Below, piece by piece: positions 1 through 11,813 of a stretch of 64,000 nucleotides of DNA (the first letter of the stretch is position 1; each line of letters opens with the position of its first letter). Under the pieces are notes generated by a model that had not been told where the DNA came from, made no database searches, and worked only from the letters and a program-made list of their open reading frames with translations. Both the position numbers and the translations under genes were made by a program. Location: positions 30,769,483 through 30,833,482 of the forward strand of contig NC_044561.1 in assembly GCF_007565055.1 (NCBI RefSeq), written 5' to 3'. Origin of the DNA: Rhinopithecus roxellana. Taxonomy: Eukaryota; Chordata; Mammalia; Primates; Cercopithecidae.

Positions 1-31
1 ACAAAACAAAAACAAACAAACAAACAAAAAC
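1..31 (+). repeat. A-rich (CAAA)n run, probably the tail of a SINE starting before the window
   Basis: The first 31 bases are an imperfect CAAAA/CAAA repeat like the A-rich tail of an Alu. The body would lie left of the window edge, so the assignment is inferred. Confidence 0.5.
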
Positions 32-35
32 TTGG

Positions 36-245
36 GCTCTGGGGCTCTGGAGTGAGATACAGCTGAGTTTAAATCTGAGGTTGGCCTTTACTGGCTGTGT
101 GTCCCTGGACAGGTCACCTAATGTCTTTAAACATTTGTTTACATGTTAAATGGAAGATATTCTACCCTCTACCTTAAGTGAGACATTCCGTGAATAGCAT
201 AAAACAGCGCCATGTGGTTTTACATATGGTAAGTGCCCATTTCAG
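36..245 (+). mobile_element. MIR SINE fragment
   Basis: The block has the MIR order: a 'gagt..gata..tgagtt(t)aaatctgaggttgg' stretch, then 'ggctgtgtgtccctgg', a 'ttaaatggaagat' segment and a degraded 3' half ending near 'ggtaagtgcccat'. It is old and highly diverged, and its boundaries are approximate. Confidence 0.6.
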
Positions 246-2383
246 CCTCAATGTCTTAAAACAGTTGCAATTCTTTTCCAGTTCTTCTAATTATAAAATT
301 ATGCAAGACAGATTTTTAAACCTAATGCTTTGATGTCACATTAAAGGTTGAACTGTCCAAGACAGAAGAAGATGGGATTGTTTCCATGTAACTGATATGA
401 GGAAAAGGGTTGATAGCCTTTATTTTGGATGATGAGGTTTGGCCTGGGATTGCTGTCATTCTTGGAATGAGACAATTCCAGGCAATGTTTACAGTACTCA
501 GGTGTTCTCTGAGATAGTATTATCTGGAGGTAATCTTTTGTTGATTGTCAGTAGGGACAAACGGAATTAATTTAGCATGCTCTCTCTCAGCCTCTCTCCA
601 ATCTTCACTCCTACTCCACCAAACACAGCATCTAACCAAACCAACCACCAAGTAAAGCAAGCCAACCAGGTGATGTCTTCGGACTATACAATGTCATTTT
701 TAACCCACTAATGTTTAAGGAGAATTAATATACAGAGTCTCTAGAATTTGCCAGCACATTAATACTGCTCTGAGCAACCTAAAGAGGCTTTGGACACGCC
801 GAGGAGTATTTGGAGAAAGGAATTGAGAAGAAAGTGGACTTTAAAAAGTGCTGCTTCTGATGTTCTTTGAAATCACTCTGAAGTTCGTTGAGAAATGCAG
901 GTAATGAATGAAGGATTTTTAAAAGGCACTGTGGTAGTTGTCTTGCTTTTCTTTGTTCAGTTTAATGTGATACAACGTTAAGATTGAAATTCACCTGGAG
1001 TTCTCATATTTATTCAAATTGCAGAATTTTAGGGAGAAAATTTGAACAACTAAATCATCTTAGGGCTTTGAGCTGTATAGTTATAAGAAAAAGAACTTGT
1101 GTGTTTAGAGTTATGCTAAACTACTTAGCCTTACTTACATTAAAGCAATGAACGATAACCTTGGTATACATAGTAGAGTCAAATTTTATCATCCTATTAT
1201 TAGCTTTTTCAGTGAGGTCACCAGTAAAACCTAAATCGAGAATCTGCTAAGTCATTACTTCCCATTCACCTAAGAATTTTCAGCAGTAGTATCCTTGGAT
1301 GTTCCGAGGATAAAGCTTATTATCAGGTTGGATCAATGCAAGACAGACAGTCAACTATATTATAAAAGACAGTAGATAGAAAGGATCTTTAATAAATGCA
1401 GTCAATTTCTTCCAGTCGGTATTCAGGACTTATCATGTTGAACAGATGACATCTATTCTCCATAATTCGTTTTAAAAGTACCCTGGGGACTTACCTATGT
1501 GTACAAAAGCAAAAGAAGACAACATACTCATTGGGACTAAAAACCAACAAGTTGAAAAACAGACTTTATTTGAGTCATCACTGAAGAAAGAGCTGAATTT
1601 CATGAGGAGTGTAGGATGCAGTATCTGCTCAGAGGAGGCAATAATAAAGGGATGATTGGGCATTGTGAGAGGAAACCTCATCTAAAGGGAGAAAACGTAC
1701 TTTTTTGATAACAGAAATCTAGGCCAGACATTGTTAAAGAAAAATAACAAGCTCAGGCATTGCGTTGCTCTTCATGTAGAATTCTACAACTTTTAAATGG
1801 AACTGTGCTTTTCAAGGTGATCAAAAAGTAATGAAGAATTTTGTCTACTATCCTTGCAAATTCAACATCTTTATTATATTGACAAATGCAACTAATTACA
1901 TATATGTCACAGATTAACTATAAATAAATTCTGAGGCTGTGTGAAGGAATTATTTTGTCCAGACAGGAATTTATGAATGAGTGAAAAATGAGGGGGTGCA
2001 TATATAATACACAGCTTCCCTGTATACATGGCTTCAGTGTCTCTACATCTCTCCGTTCCAGGAATAGATTTGTAATATAATCAACTAGAAACAGAAGCCA
2101 AATATCACTGTTCATGGCAGCCTGTCACATCAGGAATTCATCTGTACACATGACAACTCCTCCATCTCAGAACTCTGGGTGAGAAAGGCCTGATTGGCAG
2201 CAATTATTCTCTGGCCACTGATGCTTTCTGCGTGACTTCCTCAGACCTTCCTCTCATGGACAAAGACATAAAGTATACCAGAAACATTTTTCACACAGGC
2301 TTAAGAAAATGATTGCAGCCTTTCCCCACATAGTACAAAAGGTCAAGTACAAAAGGTTAGTGTATCTCTGAGCTTCATTCCTC
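246..2383. other. Unique-looking DNA, no gene recognised
   Basis: About 2.1 kb with no repeat I can name and no credible exon. ORFs are short (65-69 codons at most) and have no recognisable motif. Very old repeats may be hidden here. Confidence 0.5.
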
Positions 2384-2411
2384 TTTTTTTTTTTTTTTTT
2401 TGCAGGTAAGG
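2384..2411 (+). promoter_or_regulatory. T-tract followed by CAG|GTAAG: possible recursive splice site or chance motif
   Basis: A run of about 18 T is followed directly by GCAG|GTAAGG, so an acceptor and a donor consensus abut with no exon between. This is the form of recursive (ratchet) splice points in long vertebrate introns. It counts only if a plus-strand intron spans the window, which the sequence cannot show. Confidence 0.25.
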
Positions 2412-2561
2412 ACACTGTCTTACTGGCAGCTTGATAGCCACTACCTGATTTCCTGATAATAGGAAAGTTTCACCTTCCGCTATGTCTATTTAAAATGTTT
2501 ACTTTTGTACTAATGCATTAGAAACTAACTAAATTCTGCAGATTTTTCTCTTTTTTTTTCT

Positions 2562-2877
2562 GTTTTTGTTTGTTTGTTTGTTTGTTTGTTTGTTTTTGAG
2601 ACAGTCTCCCTCTGTCGCCCAGGCTAGAGGACAGTGGTGTGATCTCAGCTCACTGCAACCTCTGCCTCCCCAGTTCAAGCGATTCTCCTGCCTCAGCCTC
2701 CCGAGTAGCTGGGATTACAGACATGTGCCACCACACCCAACTAATTTTTGTATTTTTAGTAGAGATGGGGTTTCACCACGTTGGCCAGGCTGATCTCGAA
2801 CTTTTGGCCTCAAGTGATCCGCCCACCTCAGCCTCCCAAAGTGCTGGGATTACAGGTGTGAGCTACCTCATCCAGCC
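2562..2877 (-). mobile_element. Alu (AluS-like), minus strand
   Basis: A (TTTG)n tail at 2562-2597 leads into GAGACAGTCTCCC..., the complete inverted dimeric Alu, ending in CCAGCC at 2877. The central A-rich linker and both arms are present. Frames of 75 and 92 codons here are translated Alu and not genes. Confidence 0.93.
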
Positions 2878-3480
2878 CAAATTCTGTTTTAACGTTGCTT
2901 TAGATGTAGCTTTGTAAACTATTTGTAATAATACAAACCGAGAAAAAAACAGATACGCTCCACTTCTTATAACTCAATGGTGAAAATTAAAATAAAAATA
3001 TAGGAATAAAGTTGACCTGTATCAATTATCATTAAATTGATTGGGGCAGATTAGGTCTTTCTCCAAATTTTACTTTGGTCTCCATTTATTAAATGGACAA
3101 TAACTAGGGACTTCAAAGACCCAAGAACCACACTCAGCCTTGGGGATAGAATGGAGACTAAGAGATGATGACTGCTGTCAGCATTAATTTCTTCCACTTA
3201 ATTCAGCCCACTAAGAATGAGATATAATTCAAATTTCTGAAACTTGTTATGTGTGGATACATTTTCATGACCTTTCTTAGTAAATAGGCCTGCAATGACA
3301 AAATGCACACGAAATTTTGAATATGTAATAACTGAGTCCTATCCTTTATTTCAAGTGACAAAGCTAAGAATTAGAAACATAAACAAACAAATTTTGTCCA
3401 TCTTAAGGATGACAGTGTACAAATGTGGCCATTTCCAGTAGTCGTGGAATAGGCAGATGAACTGAAGGAAGAATGATTTT
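2878..3480. other. Unique-looking DNA between Alus
   Basis: About 600 bases of AT-rich DNA. I see no gene, RNA or named repeat. Confidence 0.5.
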
Positions 3481-3494
3481 GAAAACCCTGGACA

Positions 3495-3777
3495 GGCCGG
3501 GCGTGGTGGCTCAAGCCTGTAATCCCAGCACTTTGGGAGGCCGAGATGGGCGGATCACGAGGTCAGGAGATCGAGACCATCCTGGCTAACACGGTGAAAC
3601 CCCGTCTCTACTAAAAAAATACAAAAAACTAGCCAGGCGAAGTGGCGGGCACCTGTAGTCCCAGCTACTCGGGAGGCTGAGGCAGGAGAATGGTGTAAAC
3701 CTGGGAGGTGGAGCTTGCAGTGAGCTGAGATCCGGCCACTGCACTCCAGACTGGGCGACAGAGCAAGACACCGTCTC

Positions 3778-3803
<26 letters not shown>
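3495..3803 (+). mobile_element. AluY of Old World monkey type (AluYR), full length
   Basis: The element is complete from GGCCGGGCGTGG to an A-rich tail. It is flanked by a perfect 14-bp target-site duplication, GAAAACCCTGGACA, at 3481-3494 and 3804-3817. CTCAAGCCTG in the left arm, a TAAACC variant and GAGATCCGGCC in the right arm fit the cercopithecoid AluYR lineage. Low divergence and the intact duplication mean a young insertion. Confidence 0.93.
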
Positions 3804-3808
<5 letters not shown>

Positions 3809-3817
3809 CCCTGGACA

Positions 3818-4056
3818 GCATTAAGAGCTTATTGTCCAAATACAAGACAATTTAGGCAGACTTGCAAGTAAAAAAACAAAAGAAAAAGCTGATAGCCTCC
3901 CCATCAAAAGATTCATGATATGCAAATCTTTTGCTAGCAAGTAAAAAAAGAGCAAATAAATTAAATTATTAGAAAATGTTAAAAGTAGTGAGCCTATACC
4001 TGTTCACAGAGTCATCAAAAGTTATTTCTGTGTGGGAAGTGTCAAGTAGCATTGAT
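3818..4056. other. Unique-looking DNA
   Basis: A short spacer between two AluYR copies, with nothing recognised. Confidence 0.5.
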
Positions 4057-4069
4057 AAAGAGTATTTGG

Positions 4070-4358
4070 CTCAAGCCTGTAATCCCAGCACTTTGGGAGG
4101 CCAAGACGGGCAGATCACGAGGTCAGAAGATCGAGACCATCCTGGCTAACATGGTGAAACCCCGTCTCTACTAAAAAATACAAAAAACTAGCCGGGCAAG
4201 GTGGCAGGCGCTTGTAGTCCCAGCTACTCGGGAGGCTGAGGCAGGAGAATGGCATAAACCTGGGAGGCGGAGCTTGCAGTGAGCTGAGATCCGGCCACCG
4301 CACTCCACCCTGGGCGACAGAGCGAGACTCCATCTCAAAAAAAAAAAAAAAAAAAAAA
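4070..4358 (+). mobile_element. AluYR lacking its first ~15 bases, abutting an L1
   Basis: The Alu begins at CTCAAGCCTG, so the GGCCGGGCGCGGTGG head is missing. It carries the GAGATCCGGCC variant and ends in about 22 A that run straight into the L1 5' end at 4359. Its left duplication, AAAGAGTATTTGG (4057-4069), has no partner after its own tail. The partner lies after the L1, at 10583-10595. Either an L1 landed in the tail of this Alu, or the Alu was carried in as a 5' transduction. Confidence 0.92.
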
Positions 4359-5394
4359 GAGGGCGGAGCAAGATGGCCAAATAGGAACAGCTCCAGTCTC
4401 CAACTCCCAGCGTGGCGAAACAGAAGACCGGTGATTTCTGCATTTTCAACTGAGGTACTGGGGTCATCTCACTAGGGAGTGCCGGACAATCAGTGCTGGT
4501 CAGTTGCTGCAGCCCGACCAGCGAGAGCTGAAGCAGGGCGAGGCATCGCCTCACCTGGGAAGCGCAAGGGGGAAGGGAATCCCTTTTCCTAGCCAGGGGA
4601 ACTGAGACACACAACACCTGGAAAATCGGGTAACTCCCACCCCAATACTGCGCTTTAAGCAAACGGGCACACCAGGAGAATCCCTGGTGGCCACACCTGG
4701 CCAGGAGGGTCCCACGCCCACGGAGCCTCCCTCATTGCTAACACAGCAGTCTGCATTCTAACCGCAAGTCAGCAGCAAGGCTGGGGGAGGGGCGCCCGCC
4801 ATTGCTGAGGCTTAAGTAGGTAAACAAAGCCGCTGGGAAGCTCGAACTGGGTGGAGCTCACAGCAGCTCAAGGAAACCTGCCTGTCTCTGTAGACTCCAC
4901 CTCTGGGGACAGGGCACAGTTAACAACAACAACAACAAAAGCAGCAGGAACCTCTGCAGACGCAAACGACTCTGTCTGACAGCTTTGAAGAGAGCAGTGG
5001 ATCTCCCAACACGGCGGTTGAGATCTGAGAAGGCACAGACTGTCTGCTCAAGTGGGTCCCTGACCCCTGAGTAGCCTAACTGGGAGACATCCCCCACTAG
5101 GGGCAGTCGGACACCCCACACCTCACAGGGTGGAGTACACCCCTGAGAGGAAGCTTCCAAAGTAAGAATCAGACAGGTACACTCACTGTTCAGCAATGTT
5201 CTATCTTCTGCAACCTCTGCTGCTGATACCCAGGCAAACAGGGTCTGGAGTGGACCTCAAGCAATCTCCAACAGACCTACAGCTGAGGGTCCTGACTGTT
5301 AGAAGGAAAACTATCAAACAGGAAGGACACCTATACCAAAACCCCATCAGTACGTCACCATCATCAAAGACCAGAGGGAGATAAAACCACAAAG
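4359..5394 (+). promoter_or_regulatory. L1 5' UTR with internal promoter
   Basis: This is the GC-richer leader expected before L1 ORF1. It starts GAGGGCGGAGCAAGATGGCC; the CAAGATGGCC core is the YY1 site that positions L1 transcription starts. A (AAC)n stretch sits near 4923-4938. Promoter activity today is not shown. Confidence 0.85.
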
Positions 5395-6409
5395 ATGGGG
5401 AAAAAGCAGGGCAGAAAAGCTGAAAATTCAAAAAATAAGAGCGCATCTCCCCCTGCAAAGGAGCGCAGCCCACCACCAGCAATGGATCAAAGCTGGTCAG
5501 AGAATGACTTTGATGAGATGAGAGAAGAAGGCTTCAGTCCATCAAACTTCTCAGAGCTAAAGGAGGAATTATGTACCCAGCGCAAAGAAACTAAAAATCT
5601 TGAAAAAAGAGTGGAAGAATTGACAGCTAGACTAATTAATGCAGAGAAGGTCATAAACTGAAATGACAGAGATGAAAACCATGACACGAGAAATACGTGA
5701 CAAATGCACAAGCTTCAGTAACCGACTCGGTCAACTGGAAGAAAGTATCAGCGATTGAGGACCAAATGAATGAAATGAAGCAAGAAGAGAAACCAAAAGA
5801 AAAAAGAAGAAAAAGAAATGAACAAAGCCTGCAAGAAGTATGGGATTATGTAAAAAGACCAAATCTACGTCTGATTGGGGTGCCTGAAAGTGAGGGGGAA
5901 AATGGAACCAAGTTGGAAAACACTCTTCAGGATATCATCCAGGAGAACTTCCCCAACCTAGTAGGGCAGGCCAACATTCAAATTCAGGAAATACAGAGAA
6001 TGCCACAGAGATACTCCTCAAAAGAGCAACTCCAAGACACATAATTGCCAGAATCACCAAAGTTGAAATGAAGGAAAGAATCTTAAGGGCAGCCAGAGAG
6101 AAAGGTCGGGTTACCCACAAAGGGAAGCCCATCAGACTAACAGCAGATCTCTCGGCAGAAACTCTACAAGCCAGAAGAGAGTGGGGGCCAATATTCAACA
6201 TTCTTAAAGAATAGAATTTTCAACCCAGAATTTCATATCCAGCCAAACTAAGTTTCATAAGTGAAGGAGAAATAAAATCCTTTACAGATAAGCAAATGCT
6301 TAGAGATTTTGTCACCACCAGGCCTGCCTTACAAGAGACCCTGAAGGAAGCAGTAAACATGGAAAGGAACAACCAGTACCAGCCATTGCAAAAACATGCC
6401 AAAATGTAA
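5395..6409 (+). pseudogene. L1 ORF1: L1 ORF1 (RNA-binding chaperone), frameshifted
   Basis: The ATG at 5395 opens the usual MGKKQ... N terminus, and the frame closes with TAA at 6407-6409, giving a span of 1,015 nt against about 1,017 for the family. The intact protein is a trimeric coiled-coil nucleic-acid chaperone of the L1 RNP. Here the first frame stops at about 5661 (KVIN then TGA) after an apparent 1-nt change in the coiled coil. A second frame covers 5697-6044, with the WDYVKRPNLRLIGVPE stretch of the RRM region, and a 1-nt shift near 6020 ends it. A third frame carries the C-terminal part but has an in-frame TAG near 6211. No ORF1 protein can be made. Confidence 0.93.
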
Positions 6410-6472
6410 AGACCATCAAGGCTAGGAAGAAACTGCATCAACTAACGAGCAAAATAACCAGTTAATATCCTA

Positions 6473-9400
6473 ATGGCAGGATCAAGTTCACACATAACAA
6501 TATTAACCTTAAATGTAAATGGACTAAATGCTCCAATTAAAAGACACAGACTGGCAAACTGGATAAAGAGTCAAGACCCATCAGTCTGCTGTATTCAGGA
6601 GACCCATCTCACATGCAGAGACATACATAGGCTCAAAATAAAGGGATGGAGGAAGATCTACCAAGCAAATGGAGAATAAAAAAAAAGCAGGGGTTGCAAT
6701 CCTCATCTCTGATAAAACAGACTTTAAACCATCAAAGATCAAAAGAGACAAAGAAGGCCATTACATAATGGTAAAGGGATCAATTCAACAGGAAGAGCTA
6801 ACTCTCCTAAATACATATGCACCCAATACAGGAGCACCCAGATTCATAAAGCAAGTCCTTAGAGACTTACAAAGAGACTTAGACTCCCATACAATAATAA
6901 TGGGAGACTTCAACATTCCACTGTCAACATTAGACAGATCAACGAGACAGAAAGTTAACAAGGATATCCAGGAATTGAACTCATCTCTTCACCAAGCAGA
7001 CCTAATAGACATCTATAGAACTCTCCACCGCAAATCAACAGAATATACATTCTTCTCAGCACCACATTGCACTTATTCCAAAATTGACCACATAATTGGA
7101 AGTAAAGCACTCCTCAGCAAATGTAAAATAACAGAAATTATAAAAAACTGTCTCTCAGACCACAGTGCAATCAAACTAGAACTCAGGACTAAGAAACTCA
7201 ATCAAAACCGCTCAACTACATGGAAACTGAACAACCTGCTCCTGAATGACTACTGGGTACATAACGAAATGAAGGCAGAAATAAAGATGTTCTTTGAAAC
7301 CAATGAGAACAAAGATACAACATACCAGAATCTCTGGGACACATTTAAAGCAGTGTGTAGAGGGAAATTTATAGCACTAAATGCCCACAAGAGAAAGCAG
7401 GAAAGATCTAAAATTGACACTCTAACATCACAATTAAAAGAACTAGAGAGGCAAGAGCAAACACATTCAAAAGCTAGCAGAAGGCAAGAAATAACTAAGA
7501 TCAGAGCAGAACTGAAGGAGATAGAGACACAAAAAACCCTCCAAAAAATCAATGAATCCAGGAGTTGGTTTTTTGAGAAGATCAACAAAATTGACAGACC
7601 GCTAGCAAGACTAATAAAGAAGAAAAGAGAGAGGAATCAAATAGACGCAATAAAAAATTATAAAGGAGATATCACCACCGACCCCACAGAAATACAAACT
7701 ACCATCAGAGAATACTATAAACACCTCTACGCAAATCAACTAGAAAATCTAGTAGAAATGGATAATTTCCTGGACACTTACACTCTTCCAAGACTAAACC
7801 AGGAAGAAGTTGAATCCCTGAATAGACCAATAGCAGGCTCTGAAACTGAGGCAATAATTAATAGCCTACCCACCAAAAAAAGTCCAGGACCAGATGGATT
7901 CACAGCTGAATTCTACCAGAGGTACAAGGAGGAGCTGGTACCATTCCTTCTGAAACTATTCCAATCAATAGAAAAAGAGGGAATCTTCCCTAACTCTTTT
8001 TATGAGGCCAACATCATCCTGATACCAAAGCCTGGCAGAGACACAACAAAAAAAGAGAATTTTAGACCAATATCCCTGATGAACATCAATGCAAAAATCC
8101 TCAATAAAATACTGGCAAACCGGATTCAGCAGGACATCAAAAAGCTTATCCACCATGATCAAGTGGGCTTCACCTCTGGGATGCAAGGCTGGTTCAACAT
8201 TTGCAAATCAATAAACGTAATCCAGCATATAAACAGAACCAAAGACAAGAACCACATGATCATCTCAATAGATGCAGAAAAGGCTTTTGACAAAATTCAA
8301 CAGCCCTTCATGCCAAAAACGCTCAATAAATTTGGTATTGATGGAACGTACCTCAAAATAATAAGAGCTATTTATGACAAACCCACAGCTAATATCATAC
8401 TGAATGGGCAAAAACTGGAAAAATTCCCTTTGAAAACTGGCACAAGACAGGGATGCCCTCTCTCACCACTCCTATTCAACATAGTGTTGGAAGTTCTGGC
8501 TAGGGCAATCAGGCAAGAGAAAGAAATCAAGTGTATTCAGTTAGGAAAAGAAGAAGTCAAATTGTCCCTGTTTGCAGATGACATGATTGTATATTTAGAA
8601 AACCCCATTGTCTCAGCCCAAAATCTCCTTAAGCTGATAAGCAACTTCAGCAAAGTCTCAGGATACAAAATTAATGTGCAAAAATCACAAGCATTCTTAT
8701 ACACCAGTAACAGACAAACAGAGAGCCAAATCAGGAATGAACTTCCTTTCATGATTGCTTCAAAGAGAATAAAATACCTAGGAATCCAACTTACAAGGGA
8801 TGTAAAGAACCTCTTCAAGGAGAACTACAAACCACTGCTCAGTGAAATAAAAGAGGACACAAACAAATGGAAGAACATACCATGCTCATGGATAGGAAGA
8901 ATCAATATTGTGAAAATGGCCATACTGCCCAAGGTTATTTATAGATTCAATGCATCCCCATCAAGCTACCAATGAGTTTCTTCACAGAATTGGAAAAAAC
9001 TGCTTTAAAGTTCATATGGAACCAAAAAAGAGCTCGCATTGCCAAGACAATCCTAAGTCAAAAGGACAAAGCTGGAGGCGTCACGCTACCTGACTTCAAA
9101 CTATACTACAAGGCTACAGTAACCAAAACAGCATGGTACTGGTACCAAAACAGAGATATAGACCAATGGAACAGAACAGAGTCCTCAGAAATAATACCAC
9201 ACATCTACAGCCATCTGATCTTTGATAAACCTGAGAGAAACAAGAAATGGGGAAAGGATTCCCTATTTAATAAATGGTGCTGGGAAAATTGGCTAGCCAT
9301 AAGTAGAAAGCTGAAACTGGATCCTTTCCTTACCCCTTATACGATTAATTCAAGATGGATTAGAGACTTAAATGTTAGACCTAATACCATAAAATCCCTA

Positions 9401-10296
9401 GAAGAAAACCTAGGTAGTACCATTCAGGACATAGGCATGGGCAAGGACTTCATGTCTAAAACACCAAAAGCAATGGCAGCAAAAGCCAAAATTGACAAAT
9501 GGGATCTAATTAAACTAAAGAGCTTTTGCACAGCAAAAGAAACTACCATCAGAGTGAACAGGCAACCTACAGAATGGGAGAAAATTTTTGCAATCTACTC
9601 ATCTGACAAAGGGCTAATATCCAGAATCTACAAAGAACTCAAACAAATATACAAGGAAAAAGCAAACAACCCATCAAAAAGTGGGCAAAGGATATGAACA
9701 GACATTTCTCAAAAGAGGACATTCATACAGCCAACAGACACATGAAAAAATGCTCGTCATCACTGGCCATCAGAGAGATGCAAATCAAAACCACAATGAG
9801 ATACCATCTCACACCAGTTAGAATGGCAATCATTAAAAAGTCAGGAAACAACAGGTGTTGGAGAGGATGTGGAGAAATAGGAACACTTTTACACTGTTGG
9901 TGGGATTGTAAACTAGTTCAACCATTATGGAAAACAGTATGGTGATTCCTCAAGGATCTAGAACTAGATGCACCATATGACCCAGCCATCCCACTACTGG
10001 GTATATACCCAAAGGATTATAAATCATGCTGCTATAAAGACACATGCACACGTATGTTTATTGCGGCACTATTCACAATAGCAAAGACTTGGAATCAACC
10101 CAAATGTCCATCAGTGACAGACTGGATTAAGAAAATGTGGCCCATATACACCATGGAATACTATGCAGCCATAAAAAAGGATGAGTTTGTGTCCTTTGTA
10201 GGGACATGGATGCAGCTGGAAACCATCATTCTTAGCAAAGTATCACAAGAACAGAAAACGAAACACCGCATGTTCTCACTCATAGGTGGGAACTGA
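6473..10296 (+). pseudogene. L1 ORF2: L1 ORF2 (endonuclease-reverse transcriptase), frameshifted
   Basis: The ATG at 6473 opens MAGSSSHITILTLNVNGLN, the start of the apurinic-like endonuclease, with QETHL downstream. A +1 shift in the A-run near 6670-6680 moves to the frame 6669-8975 (768 codons). That frame keeps the endonuclease residues GDFN (6903-6914) and SDH (7155-7163) and the reverse-transcriptase core with FADD at 8571-8582. A lost C near 8950 shifts to the frame 8972-9697. Another 1-nt loss near 9668 shifts to 9694-9945, which holds the Cys-rich C terminus (CWRGCGEIGTLLHCWWDCK) and ends at a TGA in place of an Arg codon. The last piece runs to HRMFSLIGGN at 10296. Three frameshifts and one nonsense change make it non-functional, though the catalytic motifs survive. 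Confidence 0.95.
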
Positions 10297-10582
10297 ACAA
10301 TGAGATCACTTGGACTCGGGAAGGGGAACATCACACACTGGGGCCTATCATGGGGAGGGGGGAGGGGGGAGGGATTGCATTGGGAGTTATACCTGATATA
10401 AATGATGAATTGATGGGTGCTGACGAGTTGATGGGTGCAGCACACCAACATGGCACAAGTATACATATGTAACAAACCTGCACGTTATGCACATGTACCC
10501 TAGAACTTAAAGTATAATAAAAAATAAAAAATAAAAAATTGAGAAAAAAAACTAAAAAAAAAATTTAAAAAAAGAATTAAAA
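10297..10582 (+). other. L1 3' UTR, polypurine G-tract and A-rich tail
   Basis: The L1 3' UTR contains the conserved run GGGGAGGGGGGAGGGGGGAGGG (10352-10373), which can form a G-quadruplex. It ends at AATAAA and an A-rich tail interrupted by TTGAG, CT, TTT and GAATT. Some of that tail may be the remaining half of the upstream Alu's A-tail. Confidence 0.85.
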
Positions 10583-10595
10583 AAAGAGTATTTGG

Positions 10596-10926
10596 TAAGT
10601 TCTCTAGTTGAGATCTTGAAGACTTTGTTGAAATTATTAGCATGCGGGAAACTATTGTAAAAAAAGTTTAATTCAGGCGGAGCAATGTGGGGCAATAGGA
10701 TAAGAAAGGAGTAATAATATTGGTCTAATGTGTGGAGAAAATGAGAATACTTGGTGAATATATCAAATGTTACCCAGAGAGACTTGAAGACTTCAGCTGA
10801 CGGGAGATCAGGAACCTGAGCAGCAAGGATAGTTCAAAGGAAAGTCGTTTCACATGGTGTGAACTGGTGTAAAAGATCAGGGAAAAATAGAAAGCATAGG
10901 TAATTAACCAATCTTAAAATACAGCA
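10596..10926. other. Unique-looking DNA
   Basis: Continues the sequence that was split by the Alu/L1 composite. Nothing further is recognised. Confidence 0.5.
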
Positions 10927-11209
10927 GGCCAGGCGCAGTGGCTCACGCCTATAAAACCTAGCACTTTCAGAGGCCAAGACAGTCAAGTCACCTGAGGTCA
11001 AGAATTCGAGACTAGCCTGGCCAACATGGTGAAACTCCATCTCTACTAAAAATACAAAAATTAGCCAGGCATCGTGGTGGGTGCCTGTAATCTCAGCTCC
11101 TCAGGAGGCTGAGGCAGAACAATCACTTGAACCTGGGAGGTGGAGGTTGCAGTGAGCCAAGATTGCACCACTGCGCTCCAGCCTGGGTGACAGAGGGAGA
11201 TTCCATCTC

Positions 11210-11238
<29 letters not shown>
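10927..11238 (+). mobile_element. Alu (AluS-like), plus strand
   Basis: Full dimeric Alu from GGCCAGGCGCAGTGG to a ~29-A tail. Several substitutions, such as CTATAAAACCTAGC in the left arm, suggest an older copy. Confidence 0.93.
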
Positions 11239-11240
<2 letters not shown>

Positions 11241-11809
11241 AGAGCAAAGCATCAGGAAGCTTGGGAGCTTCCTGAGTGGCAGACAGGGTGATCTTACATT
11301 CTGTTTGCCCAGGATATCTCTGATTTACATCTGTTTCACCAGCACTCAAAAGTGCTGTCATTTGAGATGATAAATTATATGATCATACTTCCAGGAGAGT
11401 AAAGGGAGTAAATGAGGAGGAAGCCTCTTTCACTAGTTGTCTCTGGACAAAATCCCAGTTGGAATTATTACCAATAACCAGTTAGTTACTCAGAGACATA
11501 TTTCTGTTTCCCCAACTTTCTATTTGCCATGAAAAACAAACTGTACAATAACACAAAAGCCCGGTAAACCCAGCTACATTATCCTGTACCTGGAAAAATC
11601 AGTACATAAAAAGAAAACGGTTCCTAAAACATAATATACTATATCCAACTGCCTAGGTACTATTCAGAAAGCAGGTCCTGTGTGCTGGTTAACTCACTGA
11701 TCCACAAGGAATGAGGAACATTTTGCTTCCATTTGCTTTGAACCATGGTGATGATGTTTCACAACTTGACAATTACAGAACTGTAATAGCTGACTATAAA
11801 CCCAAAGTA
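11239..11809. other. Unique-looking DNA
   Basis: Nothing recognised. An 88-codon frame starting at 11711 runs into the LTR that follows and is not a gene. Confidence 0.5.
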
Positions 11810-11813
11810 ACTT

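Larger units (their letters stand above)
4359..10540 (+). mobile_element. L1: Near full-length L1 (LINE-1, L1PA/OWM-type), inactive
   Basis: All L1 parts are present in order. The 5' UTR (4359-5394) has a YY1-type CAAGATGGCC at 4369-4378. ORF1 spans 5395-6409 and ORF2 spans 6473-10296. The 3' UTR has a G-rich polypurine tract at 10352-10373, an AATAAA near 10517 and an A-rich end with T-containing interruptions to about 10582. The length, about 6.2 kb, is that of an intact primate L1. Both ORFs carry frameshifts and stops, so it cannot move itself. The 13-bp duplication AAAGAGTATTTGG brackets it together with the upstream Alu (4057-4069, 10583-10595). The insertion site ..GAT|AAAG.. loosely fits the L1 endonuclease preference (TT|AAAA). 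Confidence 0.96.

Noticed and set aside
2531..2886. AAATTCTG on both sides of the Alu at 2562 as a target duplication
   Set aside because: The left copy is separated from the T-tail by unrelated bases, so the match may be chance.
4171..4662. 163-codon ORF on the minus strand
   Set aside because: It crosses the antisense AluYR and L1 5' UTR; no gene-like motif.
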